A DNA stretch of 64,000 nucleotides from an uncultured Bacillota bacterium (GCA_949297575.1 CASFTB010000001.1:157287-221286); one strand, 5' to 3'; numbered from the stretch's first letter, positions 1-10,188 are shown. Made by a program: numbers and translations. The notes: a model not told the origin generated them from the sequence alone.

Positions 1-1936
1 TATCGGGAGCATCATAAAGATATGCGTTTATGTGCATTGCTCTTGTTCTTTTTGTCCCATCAAATAAATATTTTTCGCCAACAAATCTATTTGTTGAAAA
101 TCCAACTATAATACACACTACCGTCGCTTTGCTTGAAGATTCGCTCGACCAATCAAAAGATTTATGTGCAAATATTATATTTATTCCTTCCTCACCCATT
201 CTTTTCCAAAAAGTAGGAACAGATTCGCCCTGACATATTGAATTGGTCGAAACAAAGGCAACTTTAATAAAATTCTTCGATAATTTTATATAGTCGAGAG
301 CTTTTTTATACCAACATAAAACATAATCTAACTTTGTCTCGGGACTCCCTTCCCCGAACACATTCCGCATATCTACAGACTGTTCTTTACTTCTTAATTG
401 TTGTCCCACAAACGGCGGATTGCCCATTATGTAGTTCAGCTTATCTTTGGGGACAACGCTCTCCCAGTCAATGCGTAGGGCGTTGCCTTCTACAATGTTG
501 GCATAAGATTTGAGAGGAAGAAAGTTGAGACTCATATTGACGATTTCTTCCGTTTCCTTCATCATCTGGCTTTCGGCTATCCAAAGGGCGGTTTTGGCAA
601 CCGTTACAGCGAAATCGTTTATCTCTATCCCATAAAACTGACCGATAGATACCTTTATTAAATCGTCAAGCCCGAGCACCATTTGACCGCGGTGAATAAG
701 TTTTAGGGCTTCATTTTCTAATCGGCGCAACGATAGATACGTTTCCGTAAGGAAATTACCCGAACCGCAGGCGGGGTCAAGGAAGGTGAGGGAAGAGAGT
801 TTTTTGCGGTACTCCTCTAACTTGCTTTTACGGGTCTTTTCGACTTGAATAGCTTTGATCTGCGCGAGTTTATCGCGCAAATCGTCCAAAAATAGCGGAT
901 CAATGACTTTATGGATATTTTCGATAGAGGTATAGTGCATGCCTCCCGAACGCCTTGTTTCAGGGTTTAACGTGCTTTCAAAGACTGCGCCGAAAATCGT
1001 GGGGCTGATCTCGCTCCAATCGAAGTTTTCGCTTGCATTGCGCAAAAGCAGCTGCACGATCTTTTCGTTGAAAGGGGGGATCTCGATAGATTCATCGGCA
1101 AACAACCCGCCGTTGACGTAAGGAAAGGAGGCGAGCTCTTCGTCCATGTACGGGTCGTATTCTCTGCGCTCTTGTTCTGTTTTGTCGAGCACTTTGAACA
1201 ATTCTGTCAGCGCTCCCCTCACGGAACGGATATCTTTTTCGGCATAGCTTTTTATGTAGTCATGGAATTTCGAATGACTGCCGAACAGGCCACAGTCCTC
1301 CGCATATAGGCAGAACACGAGACGGACGCAAAGCATATTCAGACTCTTGAGAGAGTGTTCGTTTGTCGGGTCATTGTATTGTTTCAGAAGTTCGTCATAG
1401 ATGACGCCGACGAGGTCGCCTGCTTTGATGGAGATTTCCTCTTCCTTTTGCAAAAGTTCGCTTTTTGTTTTTATGAGGAAGTCGAGCCTGTAACACTCCT
1501 TCGGCAAATCACTTAATAATATGCTGTCGGGCTCACCCGTGGGCTTTTCCATATCGTAAATTAAAAACTCACGGAAATTGCAGGTGACGATCCAGCGGGG
1601 GCGCTCGGAATAAGGCAGCTCCGATGAATAACGCTTTGCCTGCCGAAAGGGAGTGAGATAAGAGCCGTCGGACTGTTTTATGGCTTTGCGTAAATCCTTG
1701 CCGGCACTCTTTTGCTCGATCAAAGCATGCGTTGACGAGATGATACCGTCGATAAAACTTGCGTGGTCGAGCATGACCTTATCTTCGAATCTTATGATCG
1801 TTTCAGGCTTTTCAACGCCCAACACATCGCGCAGGAGGGAGAGCCAGAATGGCTGGCTGTCACCTTTTTCATAGCCTCTGCCTTCCCATTGCTGAACAAA
1901 ATGCTTAATTGCGTTTTTCCTTTCAATTTCCGACAT
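1..1936 (-). CDS. MmeI-like bifunctional restriction-modification enzyme (partial, runs off the left edge)
   Basis: About 645 N-terminal residues are visible; the C-terminus lies beyond position 1. It resembles MmeI-type (type IIL/IIG) enzymes, which cut DNA and methylate adenine in one polypeptide. The N-terminal part opens with IERKNAIKHFVQQWEGRG and carries a PD-(D/E)xK-like nuclease motif, D63-x10-E74-Q-K76. The methyltransferase part has motif I DPACGSGNF near residue 386 and motif IV NPPF near residue 504, typical of N6-adenine methylation. The target recognition domain should be in the missing part. The ATG at 1936 follows AAGGAG by 8 nt. It lies 16 bp downstream of the ABC-F gene, so readthrough is likely. 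Base composition is clearly AT-richer than the neighbours, which suggests transfer. A methylase-only relative is the alternative. Confidence 0.85.
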   Translation of the reverse strand, partial: MSEIERKNAIKHFVQQWEGRGYEKGDSQPFWLSLLRDVLGVEKPETIIRFEDKVMLDHASFIDGIISSTHALIEQKSAGKDLRKAIKQSDGSYLTPFRQAKRYSSELPYSERPRWIVTCNFREFLIYDMEKPTGEPDSILLSDLPKECYRLDFLIKTKSELLQKEEEISIKAGDLVGVIYDELLKQYNDPTNEHSLKSLNMLCVRLVFCLYAEDCGLFGSHSKFHDYIKSYAEKDIRSVRGALTELFKVLDKTEQERREYDPYMDEELASFPYVNGGLFADESIEIPPFNEKIVQLLLRNASENFDWSEISPTIFGAVFESTLNPETRRSGGMHYTSIENIHKVIDPLFLDDLRDKLAQIKAIQVEKTRKSKLEEYRKKLSSLTFLDPACGSGNFLTETYLSLRRLENEALKLIHRGQMVLGLDDLIKVSIGQFYGIEINDFAVTVAKTALWIAESQMMKETEEIVNMSLNFLPLKSYANIVEGNALRIDWESVVPKDKLNYIMGNPPFVGQQLRSKEQSVDMRNVFGEGSPETKLDYVLCWYKKALDYIKLSKNFIKVAFVSTNSICQGESVPTFWKRMGEEGINIIFAHKSFDWSSESSSKATVVCIIVGFSTNRFVGEKYLFDGTKRTRAMHINAYLYDAPD

Positions 1937-1952
1937 AACATGTACTCCTTTT

Positions 1953-3842
1953 TTACAGCAGCTCTTCGTAGACGGCGTAGAGGGCGTCGAGGGAGGCGTG
2001 CAGCTCGTCGAGGCGGGCGCACAGTTCATTCATCTTTTTATAGTCGGCGGCGACTTCCGGCTTTGCGATCTCCGCGTTGATCGCCCCGACCTCCGCTTCG
2101 GCGGCGGAGATGGCGTTCTCCGTCTCCTTTATTTTCTGTTTGCGCTTCGCCTCCTCGGCGCGGTCCGCCCTGGAGCGGTGAGAGGCCTGTCTCTGCTCGC
2201 CGTGCGCCTGCGCCTTCGCGGCGCGCGCCGCCTCGTCGGCGGCCTCCCGCTCTGCGCGCTTGTGCGCCGTGTATTCGTCATAGGTACAGGGGAATACCGT
2301 CAGCGCCCCGCCCGCGACTTCGGCGATCTTCTGTGCGACGCTTTGGATGAAGTAGCGGTCGTGCGAGACGAACAGCAGGGTGCCGTCAAAGGCTTTGAGC
2401 GCCGCTTCGAGGCTCTCGCGCGCCGGAAGGTCGAGGTGGTTGGTCGGCTCGTCCAGCAGCAGGAAGTTCGCCCGCTGTGCCTCCAGCAGCACGAGGGCGA
2501 GCTTGGCGCGCTCGCCGCCCGAGAGCGCGGAGACCTTCTTTTCGATGTCCTCCTCCGTCAGTTTGGCGCGGGCGAGCAGGCCGCGCGCCTGCGTCTGTGA
2601 CAGGTAGGGGTGCCTGTGCCACAGCGCCCCGAGCACGCTCTCTTCGGGGTCGAGGTCGGCGTTTTCCTGGTCGTAGTAGCCCACTTTGTTGAACCTGCCG
2701 AACTTCACGCCGGGCAGGGAGTGCAGCAGGGCGCGCATGAGCGTCGACTTCCCCGCGCCGTTCTCGCCGACGACGGCGATCTTCTCTCCCCGCCGCACCT
2801 CGAGGGAGGCGCCTTCGAGCAGCGTCCGCCCGCCCGCCGTAAGGCGCAGTCCCTCCACCGTCAGCGCCCTCTCTTCGCTGCGCTCCGTGGTCTCGAAGGA
2901 GAATTTGGGGGGCCTGGGAGGCGGCAGGGGCTTTTCCAAGAGCTCCATGCTTTCCAGCTTTTTGACGCGCGACTGCGCGCTCTTCGCCGTCGTCGCCCGC
3001 ACGATGTTGCGCGCGACGTAGTCTTTGAGGGAGGCGATCTCCTCCTGCTGCTTTTCGTATTCTCTGCACTCGCGCTCGTATTTTTCCGCCTTGAGCTGCT
3101 TGTATTTCGTGTAGTTGCCGCGGAAAATGCTTATCTTTTTGTTTTCCAGCTCGAAGATCTTCTGCGCCGTGCTGTCCAAAAAATAGCGGTCGTGCGAGAC
3201 GGCGAAGATGGCGCCGCGGTATCCTTTGAGGTACTCTTCCAGCCAGAAGAGGGTGGCGGTATCGAGGTGGTTGGTCGGCTCGTCCAAAAACAGCAGTTCA
3301 GGCCCTTCGAGCAGCAGGCGGCACAGTTTGAGGCGGGTCTTTTCTCCCCCGCTCATGGTGGAGATGACCTGCCCGAGCTTGTCCGCAAACCCCATGCCCG
3401 AGAGCACCGTGCGGATCTTCACCTCGGCGTTGTACCCGTCCCCGGCGGCGATCAGTTTCTCGCACTGCTCGTAGCGGGCGGAGAGCGCCCTGTATTCCTC
3501 CCCGCCGAAGTCCGCCTGTGCGAGGCGGGCGGAGATGTCGCGCTGTTCGTCCATCGCCCCGAACACGCGCGAGAACACGCCGCGCATCTCCTCGTACACC
3601 GTCTTTTCGCTCTCCAGCCCGCCGCTCTGTTCGAGCAGGCCGCATCTGAGGCCGCCTTTCCTGAGCAGTTTTCCGCCGTCCGGCTCGAGCGCGCCCGTCA
3701 GCAGGCGCACGAGGGTGGTCTTCCCCTCGCCGTTGGGGCCGATCAGCCCGATGCGGTCCCCCTCCGAAACGGTGAAGGATACGTTCTCTAAAATATTTTT
3801 TTCGTCGTAGCCGAAGCATACGTTTTCCAGCGTCATCAACAT
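1953..3842 (-). CDS. ABC-F family ATPase (Uup/YheS-like)
   Basis: A soluble twin-ATPase of 629 residues. ABC-F proteins act on the ribosome, either in translation control or in antibiotic resistance, and have no membrane domain. The first nucleotide-binding domain has Walker A GPNGEGKTT (residues 35-43), signature MSGGEK and Walker B LLFLDEPTNHLD. The second has GENGAGKST, signature LSGGERAKLAL and LLLDEPTNHLD. A basic linker joins them, and the C-terminus (about residue 540 onward) is a charged Ala/Glu-rich coiled coil like the Uup C-terminal domain. The first Walker A has Thr instead of the usual Ser after GK. I chose the ATG at 3842; the open frame extends to 3875 but those residues do not fit the family. 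The subfamily cannot be fixed by eye, so resistance is not claimed. Confidence 0.93.
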   Translation of the reverse strand: MLMTLENVCFGYDEKNILENVSFTVSEGDRIGLIGPNGEGKTTLVRLLTGALEPDGGKLLRKGGLRCGLLEQSGGLESEKTVYEEMRGVFSRVFGAMDEQRDISARLAQADFGGEEYRALSARYEQCEKLIAAGDGYNAEVKIRTVLSGMGFADKLGQVISTMSGGEKTRLKLCRLLLEGPELLFLDEPTNHLDTATLFWLEEYLKGYRGAIFAVSHDRYFLDSTAQKIFELENKKISIFRGNYTKYKQLKAEKYERECREYEKQQEEIASLKDYVARNIVRATTAKSAQSRVKKLESMELLEKPLPPPRPPKFSFETTERSEERALTVEGLRLTAGGRTLLEGASLEVRRGEKIAVVGENGAGKSTLMRALLHSLPGVKFGRFNKVGYYDQENADLDPEESVLGALWHRHPYLSQTQARGLLARAKLTEEDIEKKVSALSGGERAKLALVLLEAQRANFLLLDEPTNHLDLPARESLEAALKAFDGTLLFVSHDRYFIQSVAQKIAEVAGGALTVFPCTYDEYTAHKRAEREAADEAARAAKAQAHGEQRQASHRSRADRAEEAKRKQKIKETENAISAAEAEVGAINAEIAKPEVAADYKKMNELCARLDELHASLDALYAVYEELL

Positions 3843-3873
3843 AAAAACCGACCCACTTCCGCAAAATAGCGGC

Positions 3874-3999
3874 ATGAAGAAAATTACGGCAGAGGAGATC
3901 GCCCTGCTGGAGGCGCGGCTCGCCGCCGCTTCCCCCGCGGAGGCGGCGCCCCTCGTGCGGAAACTGATCCTTTTAAAGAGGAGATATTTCAGGCAGTAG
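3874..3999 (+). CDS. possible 41-residue small protein
   Basis: An ATG-to-TAG frame divergent from the ABC-F gene. Codon choice (ATC, GAG, GCC, CTG) matches the surrounding genes. The predicted product is an amphipathic Ala/Leu/Lys/Arg-rich helix beginning MKKITAEEIALLEARLAAA. I see no strong ribosome binding site, and the start sits in the ABC-F upstream region, so it could be chance. No family is recognised. Confidence 0.3.
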   Translation: MKKITAEEIALLEARLAAASPAEAAPLVRKLILLKRRYFRQ

Positions 4000-4022
4000 T
4001 GCCCGCGGCGCCCTGCGGATGC

Positions 4023-4898
4023 TCAGAACAATGTATCGGAATCGCCCGAAAAGTCGGGGACGTATGCCTCGTTTGCGGAGGAAATATCCTGCAAAAACAC
4101 GCGCTCCAGACCGCATTCGCGCACGGCGGCGAGCACTTTTTTGTACTCGCGCGGGGTGATCCTGCGCTGCAGTTCGGGGAACTTTCCGATGTCCCCGCAG
4201 GGGGTGTACTGCCCCATCAGGGAGAAGTACGCCTCCGAGCCGAGGGAGGCAAAGGCGCGCACGACGGCGACGCTGTCGTCCGTGCACAGGGGGAGGACGA
4301 GGTGCCGCACGATGCAGCCCGTCACCATGCGCTCCCCCTCGAAGGAGGGCGCGCGCGCCGCCATGAAGCGCACGGCTGGGAAGGCGACGTCGAAGTAATC
4401 CGCCTTGCCCGTGTACCGCTGCGAAATTTTGGGGGAACGGTATTTCAGGTCGGGCAGATACACGTCGACATACCTGTCCAGCGCGCGCAGCGTTTCAAGT
4501 TTTTCGTAGGCGTGCGTGTTGTACACCACGGGGATCTTGGGCCGGTAGATGCCGAACGCCTCGACGAGCTGCGGCACGTAGTGGGCGGCGGTCACGAGGT
4601 TGATGTTGGCAGCGCCCGCCTCCTCCAGTTCGCGGAAGATGCGCGCAAGGCCTGCGGCATCGTACTCTTTTCCGACGGCTGCGCGGGAGATCTCTGCGTT
4701 CTGGCAGAAAGCGCAGCGCAGCGCGCAGCCCGAAAAGAACACCGTGCCCGAACCCGCCCCGCAGGAGATGCAGGGCTCTTCGTAGGGGTGCAGCCCGTAT
4801 TTGGCGACGCGCGCGCGCTTCCCGCCCCCGCAGGCGCCGCTCCCTTTTTCCCTGTCCGCCCCGCAGTTCACGGGGCAGAGCGTGCAATTGCGATCCAT
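4023..4898 (-). CDS. radical SAM protein, PflX-like (COG1313)
   Basis: A 291-residue radical SAM enzyme. The cluster-binding CxxxCxxC is C58-C62-C65 (GCALRCAFCQNAE). It is preceded by further cysteines (C5, C8, C12, C23, C43, C46), as in PflX-type proteins. The rest fits a TIM-barrel radical SAM fold, with YLPDLKYR and a C-terminal QDISSANEAYVPDF segment. The family is distantly related to pyruvate-formate-lyase activases, and its substrate is not established. I chose the ATG at 4898 (MDRNCTLCPVNCG) over an upstream frame reaching 4967, because the family begins with this cysteine segment and the upstream frame runs into the metK promoter. It is divergent from metK. Confidence 0.85.
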   Translation of the reverse strand: MDRNCTLCPVNCGADREKGSGACGGGKRARVAKYGLHPYEEPCISCGAGSGTVFFSGCALRCAFCQNAEISRAAVGKEYDAAGLARIFRELEEAGAANINLVTAAHYVPQLVEAFGIYRPKIPVVYNTHAYEKLETLRALDRYVDVYLPDLKYRSPKISQRYTGKADYFDVAFPAVRFMAARAPSFEGERMVTGCIVRHLVLPLCTDDSVAVVRAFASLGSEAYFSLMGQYTPCGDIGKFPELQRRITPREYKKVLAAVRECGLERVFLQDISSANEAYVPDFSGDSDTLF

Positions 4899-4960
4899 GA
4901 GAAAATTGTAGCATATTTTTGCATTTTTGCAAAGCATTGTTGCGCGCGGGCGGGAAATTA

Positions 4961-4989
4961 TTGACAAGCCGCGCGTTTCTTACTATAAT
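4961..4989 (+). promoter_or_regulatory. metK promoter
   Basis: TTGACA at 4961-4966 and TATAAT at 4984-4989, with a 17-bp spacer: a consensus housekeeping promoter. The leader before metK is only about 30 nt, too short for a SAM riboswitch. Confidence 0.85.
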
Positions 4990-5027
4990 GAAAGCGAAAA
5001 AACGAAGGCTTAAACAAGGAGTGTACT

Positions 5028-6191
5028 ATGCGCCATTTCTTTACCAGCGAGAGCGTCACAGAAGGGCACCCCGACAAGGTGTGCGACCAGATCTCGGACG
5101 CCGTGCTCGACGCCGTGCTCGCACAGGACGAAAATTCCCGCGCGGCCATCGAATGCTGCGCCACGACGGGCATGGTGCTCGTCATGGGCGAGCTCTCCAC
5201 GGATTGCTACGTCGATATCTCCCGCATCGTGCGCAACGTCGTGCGCGACATCGGCTATACCCACGGGCAGGGTTTTTCGTATAATTCCCTCGCCGTCATC
5301 ACCGCCATCCACGGCCAGAGCGCGGATATCGCGCTCGGCGTGGACGCGTCCGTCGAGAGCCGCGCCGGCGGAGACGCCTACGACCGCATCGGCGCGGGGG
5401 ATCAGGGCATGATGTTCGGCTACGCCGTCAACGAGACGGAGGAGCTCCTGCCGCTGACCGCCGTGCTCGCCAACAGGCTCGCCATGCGCCTTGCGGAGGT
5501 GCGCAAGAGCGGCCTCCTCCCGTACCTGCGCCCGGACGGAAAGACGCAGGTCACCGTCGAGTACGAGGGCAAAAGGCCGGTGCGCGTGGATACCGTCGTC
5601 GTCTCCGCCCAGCACGACGAGACCGTCTCGCAGGAGAAACTGCGCGCGGATATCCGCAGGCACGTCATCGACGCCGTGCTCGGGGACAAGTATGCGGACG
5701 GGCAGACCAAGTACTTCATCAACCCCACGGGCAGGTTCGAGATCGGCGGCCCCGAGGGGGACAGCGGGCTGACGGGGCGCAAGATCATCGTCGACACCTA
5801 CGGCGGCAGGTGCGCCCACGGCGGCGGCGCCTTTTCCGGCAAGGACTGCACGAAGGTGGACCGCAGCGCCGCGTACATGGCGCGCTACATCTGCAAGAAC
5901 ATCGTGGCGGCGGGGCTGGCCGAGGAGTGCGAGCTGCAGCTCGCCTACGCCATCGGCGTCGCGCATCCCGTCTCCGTCTACATCAATACCTACGGCACGG
6001 GCAAGCTGTCTGACGGGCAGCTCGCAGACGTCGTGCGCGAGAACTTCGACCTGCGGCCGCTGGCGATCATCGAAAAGCTGGGGCTGCGCAGGCCCATCTT
6101 CCGCCAGACGGCGGCGTACGGGCACTTCGGCCGCAGCGGATTCCCGTGGGAGTGCACGGACATGGCCGAAAAACTCAAAAAATATCTTTAA
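5028..6191 (+). CDS. metK: S-adenosylmethionine synthetase
   Basis: At 387 residues this is the normal length for MetK, which makes S-adenosylmethionine from ATP and methionine in the cytoplasm as a homotetramer. Visible hallmarks are the N-terminal [18 protein letters not shown] segment with the catalytic His, the [12 protein letters not shown] loop (about residues 124-135), and the phosphate-binding [16 protein letters not shown] segment (about 265-280). The start ATG follows AAGGAG closely. The gene is transcribed alone: a consensus promoter lies upstream and a strong hairpin terminator downstream at 6199. In Firmicutes metK is often S-box controlled, but here the short leader argues against that. 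Confidence 0.98.
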   Translation: MRHFFTSESVTEGHPDKVCDQISDAVLDAVLAQDENSRAAIECCATTGMVLVMGELSTDCYVDISRIVRNVVRDIGYTHGQGFSYNSLAVITAIHGQSADIALGVDASVESRAGGDAYDRIGAGDQGMMFGYAVNETEELLPLTAVLANRLAMRLAEVRKSGLLPYLRPDGKTQVTVEYEGKRPVRVDTVVVSAQHDETVSQEKLRADIRRHVIDAVLGDKYADGQTKYFINPTGRFEIGGPEGDSGLTGRKIIVDTYGGRCAHGGGAFSGKDCTKVDRSAAYMARYICKNIVAAGLAEECELQLAYAIGVAHPVSVYINTYGTGKLSDGQLADVVRENFDLRPLAIIEKLGLRRPIFRQTAAYGHFGRSGFPWECTDMAEKLKKYL

Positions 6192-6198
6192 ACGAACA

Positions 6199-6236
6199 GG
6201 GCGCGGGGCGCGGCATGCCCCGCGCCCGCATTTTCG
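6199..6236 (+). terminator. metK terminator
   Basis: An 11-bp G+C hairpin (GGGCGCGGGGC with GCCCCGCGCCC, 7-nt loop), then GCATTTT. Confidence 0.75.
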
Positions 6237-6260
6237 CCCGCGGGGCAAGGGGGGAGAGAG

Positions 6261-7031
6261 ATGGGGATCCTGAAAGATGTGCTGAGAGGGGCGGCGGACG
6301 CGCTGTTCGGAAGAAAGCTGACCTGCGCCTGCTGCGGCGCGGAGCTGTTCGGGGAGGAGCGGTTTTGCCCGCACTGCCTGAAAACGCTGCCCTTCAACGC
6401 GGGCTTCGTCTGTTCCAAGTGCGGCAGGGCGATCGCGGAGGAGTACCCCGTATGCCTCGAATGCAAGGGGGATATGCCGCTGTACGACGCGGCGCGCAGC
6501 GCTTTCCGCTACGAGGGCGACGTCGTGCGCATGATCAAAAATTTCAAGACGGGCGGGCGGTGGCTGGCAGAGCCCTTTGCCGAGCAGATGCTGCCGCTGC
6601 TGCGCGCGGACTTCAAAGAGGCGGACTTTCTCGTCCACGTGCCCATGACGGACGCCGCCCGCAAAAGGCGGGGCTACGACCAGGCGCTGCTGCTCGCCGA
6701 CGCGCTCGCGCAGCTCTCCGGGCTGGCGCACGAGCGGGAACTTCTGGTCAAGACGCGGGATACCCCCTCGCAGAAGGAGCTTACCCGCCGCGAGCGGGCG
6801 GAAAACCTTCTGGGCAGTTTTCGCGTGCACGAGCGCGTAAAATGCCGGGGAAAGACGGTGCTGCTCGTCGACGACGTGCTGACGACGGGCGCCACCGCCT
6901 CCGCCTGCGCGCGGGCGCTGAAGGGCGCGGGCGCAAAGCGCGTGTGGGTCCTGACGGCCGCGAGCGTGCCCGCCCGGCGGGAAGAGAGGGAAAAACGCCC
7001 AAATTACGCCCAAATTGTCAAAACCCCGTAA
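6261..7031 (+). CDS. comF: ComF-family phosphoribosyltransferase-like protein
   Basis: 256 residues in the usual ComF layout. An N-terminal double zinc ribbon (C22, C24, C25, C36, C39, then C51, C54, C65, C68) is followed by a type I phosphoribosyltransferase fold. The PRPP-binding loop VLLVDDVLTTGAT is at residues 200-212. ComF proteins are linked to DNA uptake and single-strand DNA handling in competent bacteria, although the family occurs far more widely. The gene precedes secA, an arrangement often seen in Firmicutes, where hpf/raiA commonly sits between them; hpf is absent here. The ATG follows GGGGAGAGAG. Whether this organism is competent cannot be told from this window. Confidence 0.92.
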   Translation: MGILKDVLRGAADALFGRKLTCACCGAELFGEERFCPHCLKTLPFNAGFVCSKCGRAIAEEYPVCLECKGDMPLYDAARSAFRYEGDVVRMIKNFKTGGRWLAEPFAEQMLPLLRADFKEADFLVHVPMTDAARKRRGYDQALLLADALAQLSGLAHERELLVKTRDTPSQKELTRRERAENLLGSFRVHERVKCRGKTVLLVDDVLTTGATASACARALKGAGAKRVWVLTAASVPARREEREKRPNYAQIVKTP

Positions 7032-7038
7032 AAACTCT

Positions 7039-7067
7039 TTTACTTTTTGCGGAAAATATTGTAAAAT
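7039..7067 (+). promoter_or_regulatory. secA promoter
   Basis: TTTACT (7039-7044), 17-bp spacer, TAAAAT (7062-7067), just after the comF stop. Confidence 0.6.
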
Positions 7068-7130
7068 AAAAGCAATACGCAGAATTTCAATCGTGCCCGC
7101 GCGCACTGCCGCGGGCCGGAGGTCAACGGA

Positions 7131-10010
7131 ATGGGACTTATCAATTTTCTTTTCAACAGCGACAGCAGGAGGAGCCTGCGCAAGCTGGACAGGATGGCGA
7201 CGAAGGTAGAGGAGCTCGAGCCGAAGTATGCCCCCATGAGCGACGCGGAGCTGCGCGCGCAGACGGGCATCCTGAAAGAGCGGCTCGCGAATGGCGAAAC
7301 GCTCGACGATATCCTCACCGACGCCTTTGCCGTCGTGCGCGAGGCCGCGTGGCGCGTCCTCAAACTCAAGCACTATCATGTGCAGATCATCGGCGGCATC
7401 TGCCTGCACCAGGGGCGCATCGCCGAGATGAAGACGGGCGAAGGCAAGACGCTCGTCGCCACCCTCCCCGCCTACCTGAACGCGCTGGCGGGCAAGGGCG
7501 TGCATATCGTCACCGTCAACGACTACCTCGCCCGCCGCGACGCGGAATGGATGGGCAAGGTACACCGCTTCCTCGGCCTGACCGTCGGCGTCGTCGTGCC
7601 CGGCATGGACGATGCCGCCAAGCAGAAGGCGTACCGGTGCGACATCACCTACGCGACCAACAACGAGCTCGGCTTCGATTACCTGCGCGACAACCTCAAA
7701 TCCGACCTGCGCCGCATGGTGCAGCGAGACCTCGAATTTGCCATCGTCGACGAGGTGGACTCCATCCTCATCGACGAGGCGCGCACCCCGCTCATCATCT
7801 CGGGCAGGGGGGATAAGTCCAGCGAGCTGTACGAGCGGGTAGACCGCTTCGTGCGCACCCTCGACGGCGGCTTCGACGACGAAGGCGTACAGGGCGAGGA
7901 GGACAAGGACACCAAAAAGAAGAAAAAGAAGGAGCGCGAGGAGGAGACGGAGGAAGAGGTCGAATCCAAGTACGGCGACTATGACGACATCGCCAGGGGC
8001 GCCAAGTACGGCGACTGGGACTACGTCATCGACCGCAAGGAGCGCACGGTGCAGATCACCGAAAAGGGCGCGGCGAAGGCGGAGCGCTTCTTCGGCATCG
8101 ACAACCTCGGCGACATCAACAACGCCGACCTCAACCATCATATCCAGCAGGCTTTGAAGGCGCACAAGCTCTTCCACCGCGACGAGGACTACATCGTCAA
8201 CGACGGCGAGGTCATCATCGTCGACGAGTTCACCGGCCGCCTGATGATCGGCCGCAGATATTCGGACGGCCTGCACCAGGCCATCGAGGCGAAGGAGGGC
8301 GTCAAGGTCCGCAACGAGAACAAGACGTACGCGACCATCACCTTCCAGAACTTCTTTCGCCTGTATAAAAAGCTCTCCGGCATGACGGGTACCGCGAAGA
8401 CGGAGGAAGGGGAGTTCCGCACCATTTACAGCCTCGACGTCATCGAGATCCCGACCAACAAGCCCGTCATCCGCAAGGACATGCCCGACGCCGTCTACTC
8501 CACGGTGGACGGGAAAAAGCGCGCGCTGCTCAGGGAGATCGAAGAGCGCCACGCCAAGGGGCAGCCGCTGCTCATCGGTACGGCGACCGTCGAAAAATCC
8601 GAAGAGATCGCCCGCATGCTGCGCAAAAACGGCATCAAGCACAACATCCTCAACGCGAAGAACCACGAGCGCGAGGCGGAGATCGTCGCGCAGGCGGGCC
8701 GCCTCGGCGCCGTCACCATCGCGACCAACATGGCCGGCCGCGGCACGGACATCCTGCTGGGCGGCAACGCCGAGTACCTGGCCAAAAAGCGCATGCGCGA
8801 AGAGGGCGTCGAGCACGACAAGATCGAGCTCGCCACTTCCTACGCGGAGCTCGCCGGCGAGGCGGAAGAGGAGCGCAAAAAGTACCGCGCCATGTACGAC
8901 GAACTGTACGCTTCGTACAAGCAGGAGACGGATAAGGAAAAGGAGGAGGTCATCAAGGCGGGCGGCCTGTGCATCCTCGGCACCGAGCGGCACGAGAGCC
9001 GCCGCATCGACAACCAGCTGCGCGGCCGAAGCGGCCGTCAGGGCGACCCCGGCGTCTCCATCTTCTTCATCTCCCTCGAAGACGACCTCATCAAGCGCTT
9101 CGGCGGCGAACGGCTGAAAAAGATCTACGGCATCTTCTGCAAGGACGAGGATACCTGCCTGCAGTCTAAGATGCTCTCGCACGGCATCGAAAACGCGCAG
9201 AAGGCCATCGAGGGCCGCAACTTCGGCATCCGTAAGAACGTCCTGCAATACGACGACGTCATGAACAAGCAGCGCGAGGTCATCTATGCCGAGCGCATGA
9301 AGGTTCTGAAGGGCGAGGACGTGCACGGTCAGGTGCTCAAATATATCCCCGATTACGTGCGAAAGGTGGTCTCCGAAGCGGTCAATATCGACCAGATGCC
9401 CGAAAAGTGGGACGAGGCCGTGCTCAACCGCGCGCTGGAAAACCGCCTGCTCCCCGAGGGCAGCAACTTTGCCACCCGCGAGAAGCTGGACCGCTGGGAC
9501 GTCGACACCGCCCTCGAAAAGATCGCGAAGGCGACCGAAAAGGCGTACGAAGAGAAGATCAAGGAGGTCAGAGAGGACCTCGGCATCGATTATTCCGACG
9601 TCGAGCGGCGCTTCCTGCTCATGACGGTCGACCGCAACTGGATCGATCAGATCGACGCGATGGACCAGCTGCGCAAGGGCATCGGCCTGCGCGCGTACGG
9701 AAACGTCGACCCCGTCATCTCTTACAAGCAGGAAGGCTTCGAGATGTTCGACGAGATGATCGAGCGCATCCAGAACAATACCATCGCCATGCTCCTGAAG
9801 GTGCGCATCGAGGTCAACCGCCCGATGGTGCAGCCCATCGAGCAGCCCAAGCCCGCGGTGGAGACGGAGCAGCTTTCCACCAATGCCGCGGAGAGCGGCA
9901 CCGGCGGGGCGAGGCCGGCGGTCAAGGCGGCAAAGACGCCCGGGCGCAACGATCCCTGCCCCTGCGGCAGCGGCAAAAAGTACAAAAACTGCTGCGGAAA
10001 GAACGCCTGA
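7131..10010 (+). CDS. secA: preprotein translocase ATPase SecA
   Basis: SecA drives proteins through SecYEG using ATP. The 959-residue product has the DEAD-type motor: Walker [10 protein letters not shown] near residue 100, [19 protein letters not shown], the [15 protein letters not shown] segment, and [16 protein letters not shown] in the second motor domain. A C-terminal zinc-binding tail with [15 protein letters not shown] contacts SecB or ribosomes in other species. A Lys/Glu-rich insert (about residues 244-290, containing [15 protein letters not shown]) sits in the preprotein cross-linking domain and is not usual. The ATG at 7131 follows GGAGGTC. It should export the many signal-peptide proteins encoded in this window. 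Confidence 0.98.
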   Translation: MGLINFLFNSDSRRSLRKLDRMATKVEELEPKYAPMSDAELRAQTGILKERLANGETLDDILTDAFAVVREAAWRVLKLKHYHVQIIGGICLHQGRIAEMKTGEGKTLVATLPAYLNALAGKGVHIVTVNDYLARRDAEWMGKVHRFLGLTVGVVVPGMDDAAKQKAYRCDITYATNNELGFDYLRDNLKSDLRRMVQRDLEFAIVDEVDSILIDEARTPLIISGRGDKSSELYERVDRFVRTLDGGFDDEGVQGEEDKDTKKKKKKEREEETEEEVESKYGDYDDIARGAKYGDWDYVIDRKERTVQITEKGAAKAERFFGIDNLGDINNADLNHHIQQALKAHKLFHRDEDYIVNDGEVIIVDEFTGRLMIGRRYSDGLHQAIEAKEGVKVRNENKTYATITFQNFFRLYKKLSGMTGTAKTEEGEFRTIYSLDVIEIPTNKPVIRKDMPDAVYSTVDGKKRALLREIEERHAKGQPLLIGTATVEKSEEIARMLRKNGIKHNILNAKNHEREAEIVAQAGRLGAVTIATNMAGRGTDILLGGNAEYLAKKRMREEGVEHDKIELATSYAELAGEAEEERKKYRAMYDELYASYKQETDKEKEEVIKAGGLCILGTERHESRRIDNQLRGRSGRQGDPGVSIFFISLEDDLIKRFGGERLKKIYGIFCKDEDTCLQSKMLSHGIENAQKAIEGRNFGIRKNVLQYDDVMNKQREVIYAERMKVLKGEDVHGQVLKYIPDYVRKVVSEAVNIDQMPEKWDEAVLNRALENRLLPEGSNFATREKLDRWDVDTALEKIAKATEKAYEEKIKEVREDLGIDYSDVERRFLLMTVDRNWIDQIDAMDQLRKGIGLRAYGNVDPVISYKQEGFEMFDEMIERIQNNTIAMLLKVRIEVNRPMVQPIEQPKPAVETEQLSTNAAESGTGGARPAVKAAKTPGRNDPCPCGSGKKYKNCCGKNA

Positions 10011-10036
10011 CGCGGCATATACGAGAAAGGACGGAA

Positions 10037-10063
10037 AGAGGACCCTGCGGGGCCCTCTTTTTT
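10037..10063 (+). terminator. secA terminator
   Basis: Hairpin AGAGGACCC/GGGCCCTCT (one mismatch), then a run of T. Confidence 0.7.
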
Positions 10064-10108
10064 GCGCGTTTTCTAAACGGAAAAGCGCTATGCGGAAAAA
10101 AATGGGGC

Positions 10109-10137
10109 TTAACAATATGTCCGGCATGGTGTAAAAT
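10109..10137 (+). promoter_or_regulatory. promoter of the REC-only gene
   Basis: TTAACA (10109-10114), 17-bp spacer, TAAAAT (10132-10137). The leader contains ATGTACA twice (10148-10154 and 10167-10173, 19 bp apart), of unknown meaning. Confidence 0.6.
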
Positions 10138-10188
10138 AAATGCATATATGTACATTTATACAAGAAATGTACAGAGTGCGGGGAACGT

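Noticed and set aside
4990..5027. SAM riboswitch before metK
   Set aside because: Only about 30 nt separate the promoter from the start codon, too short for any known SAM riboswitch.
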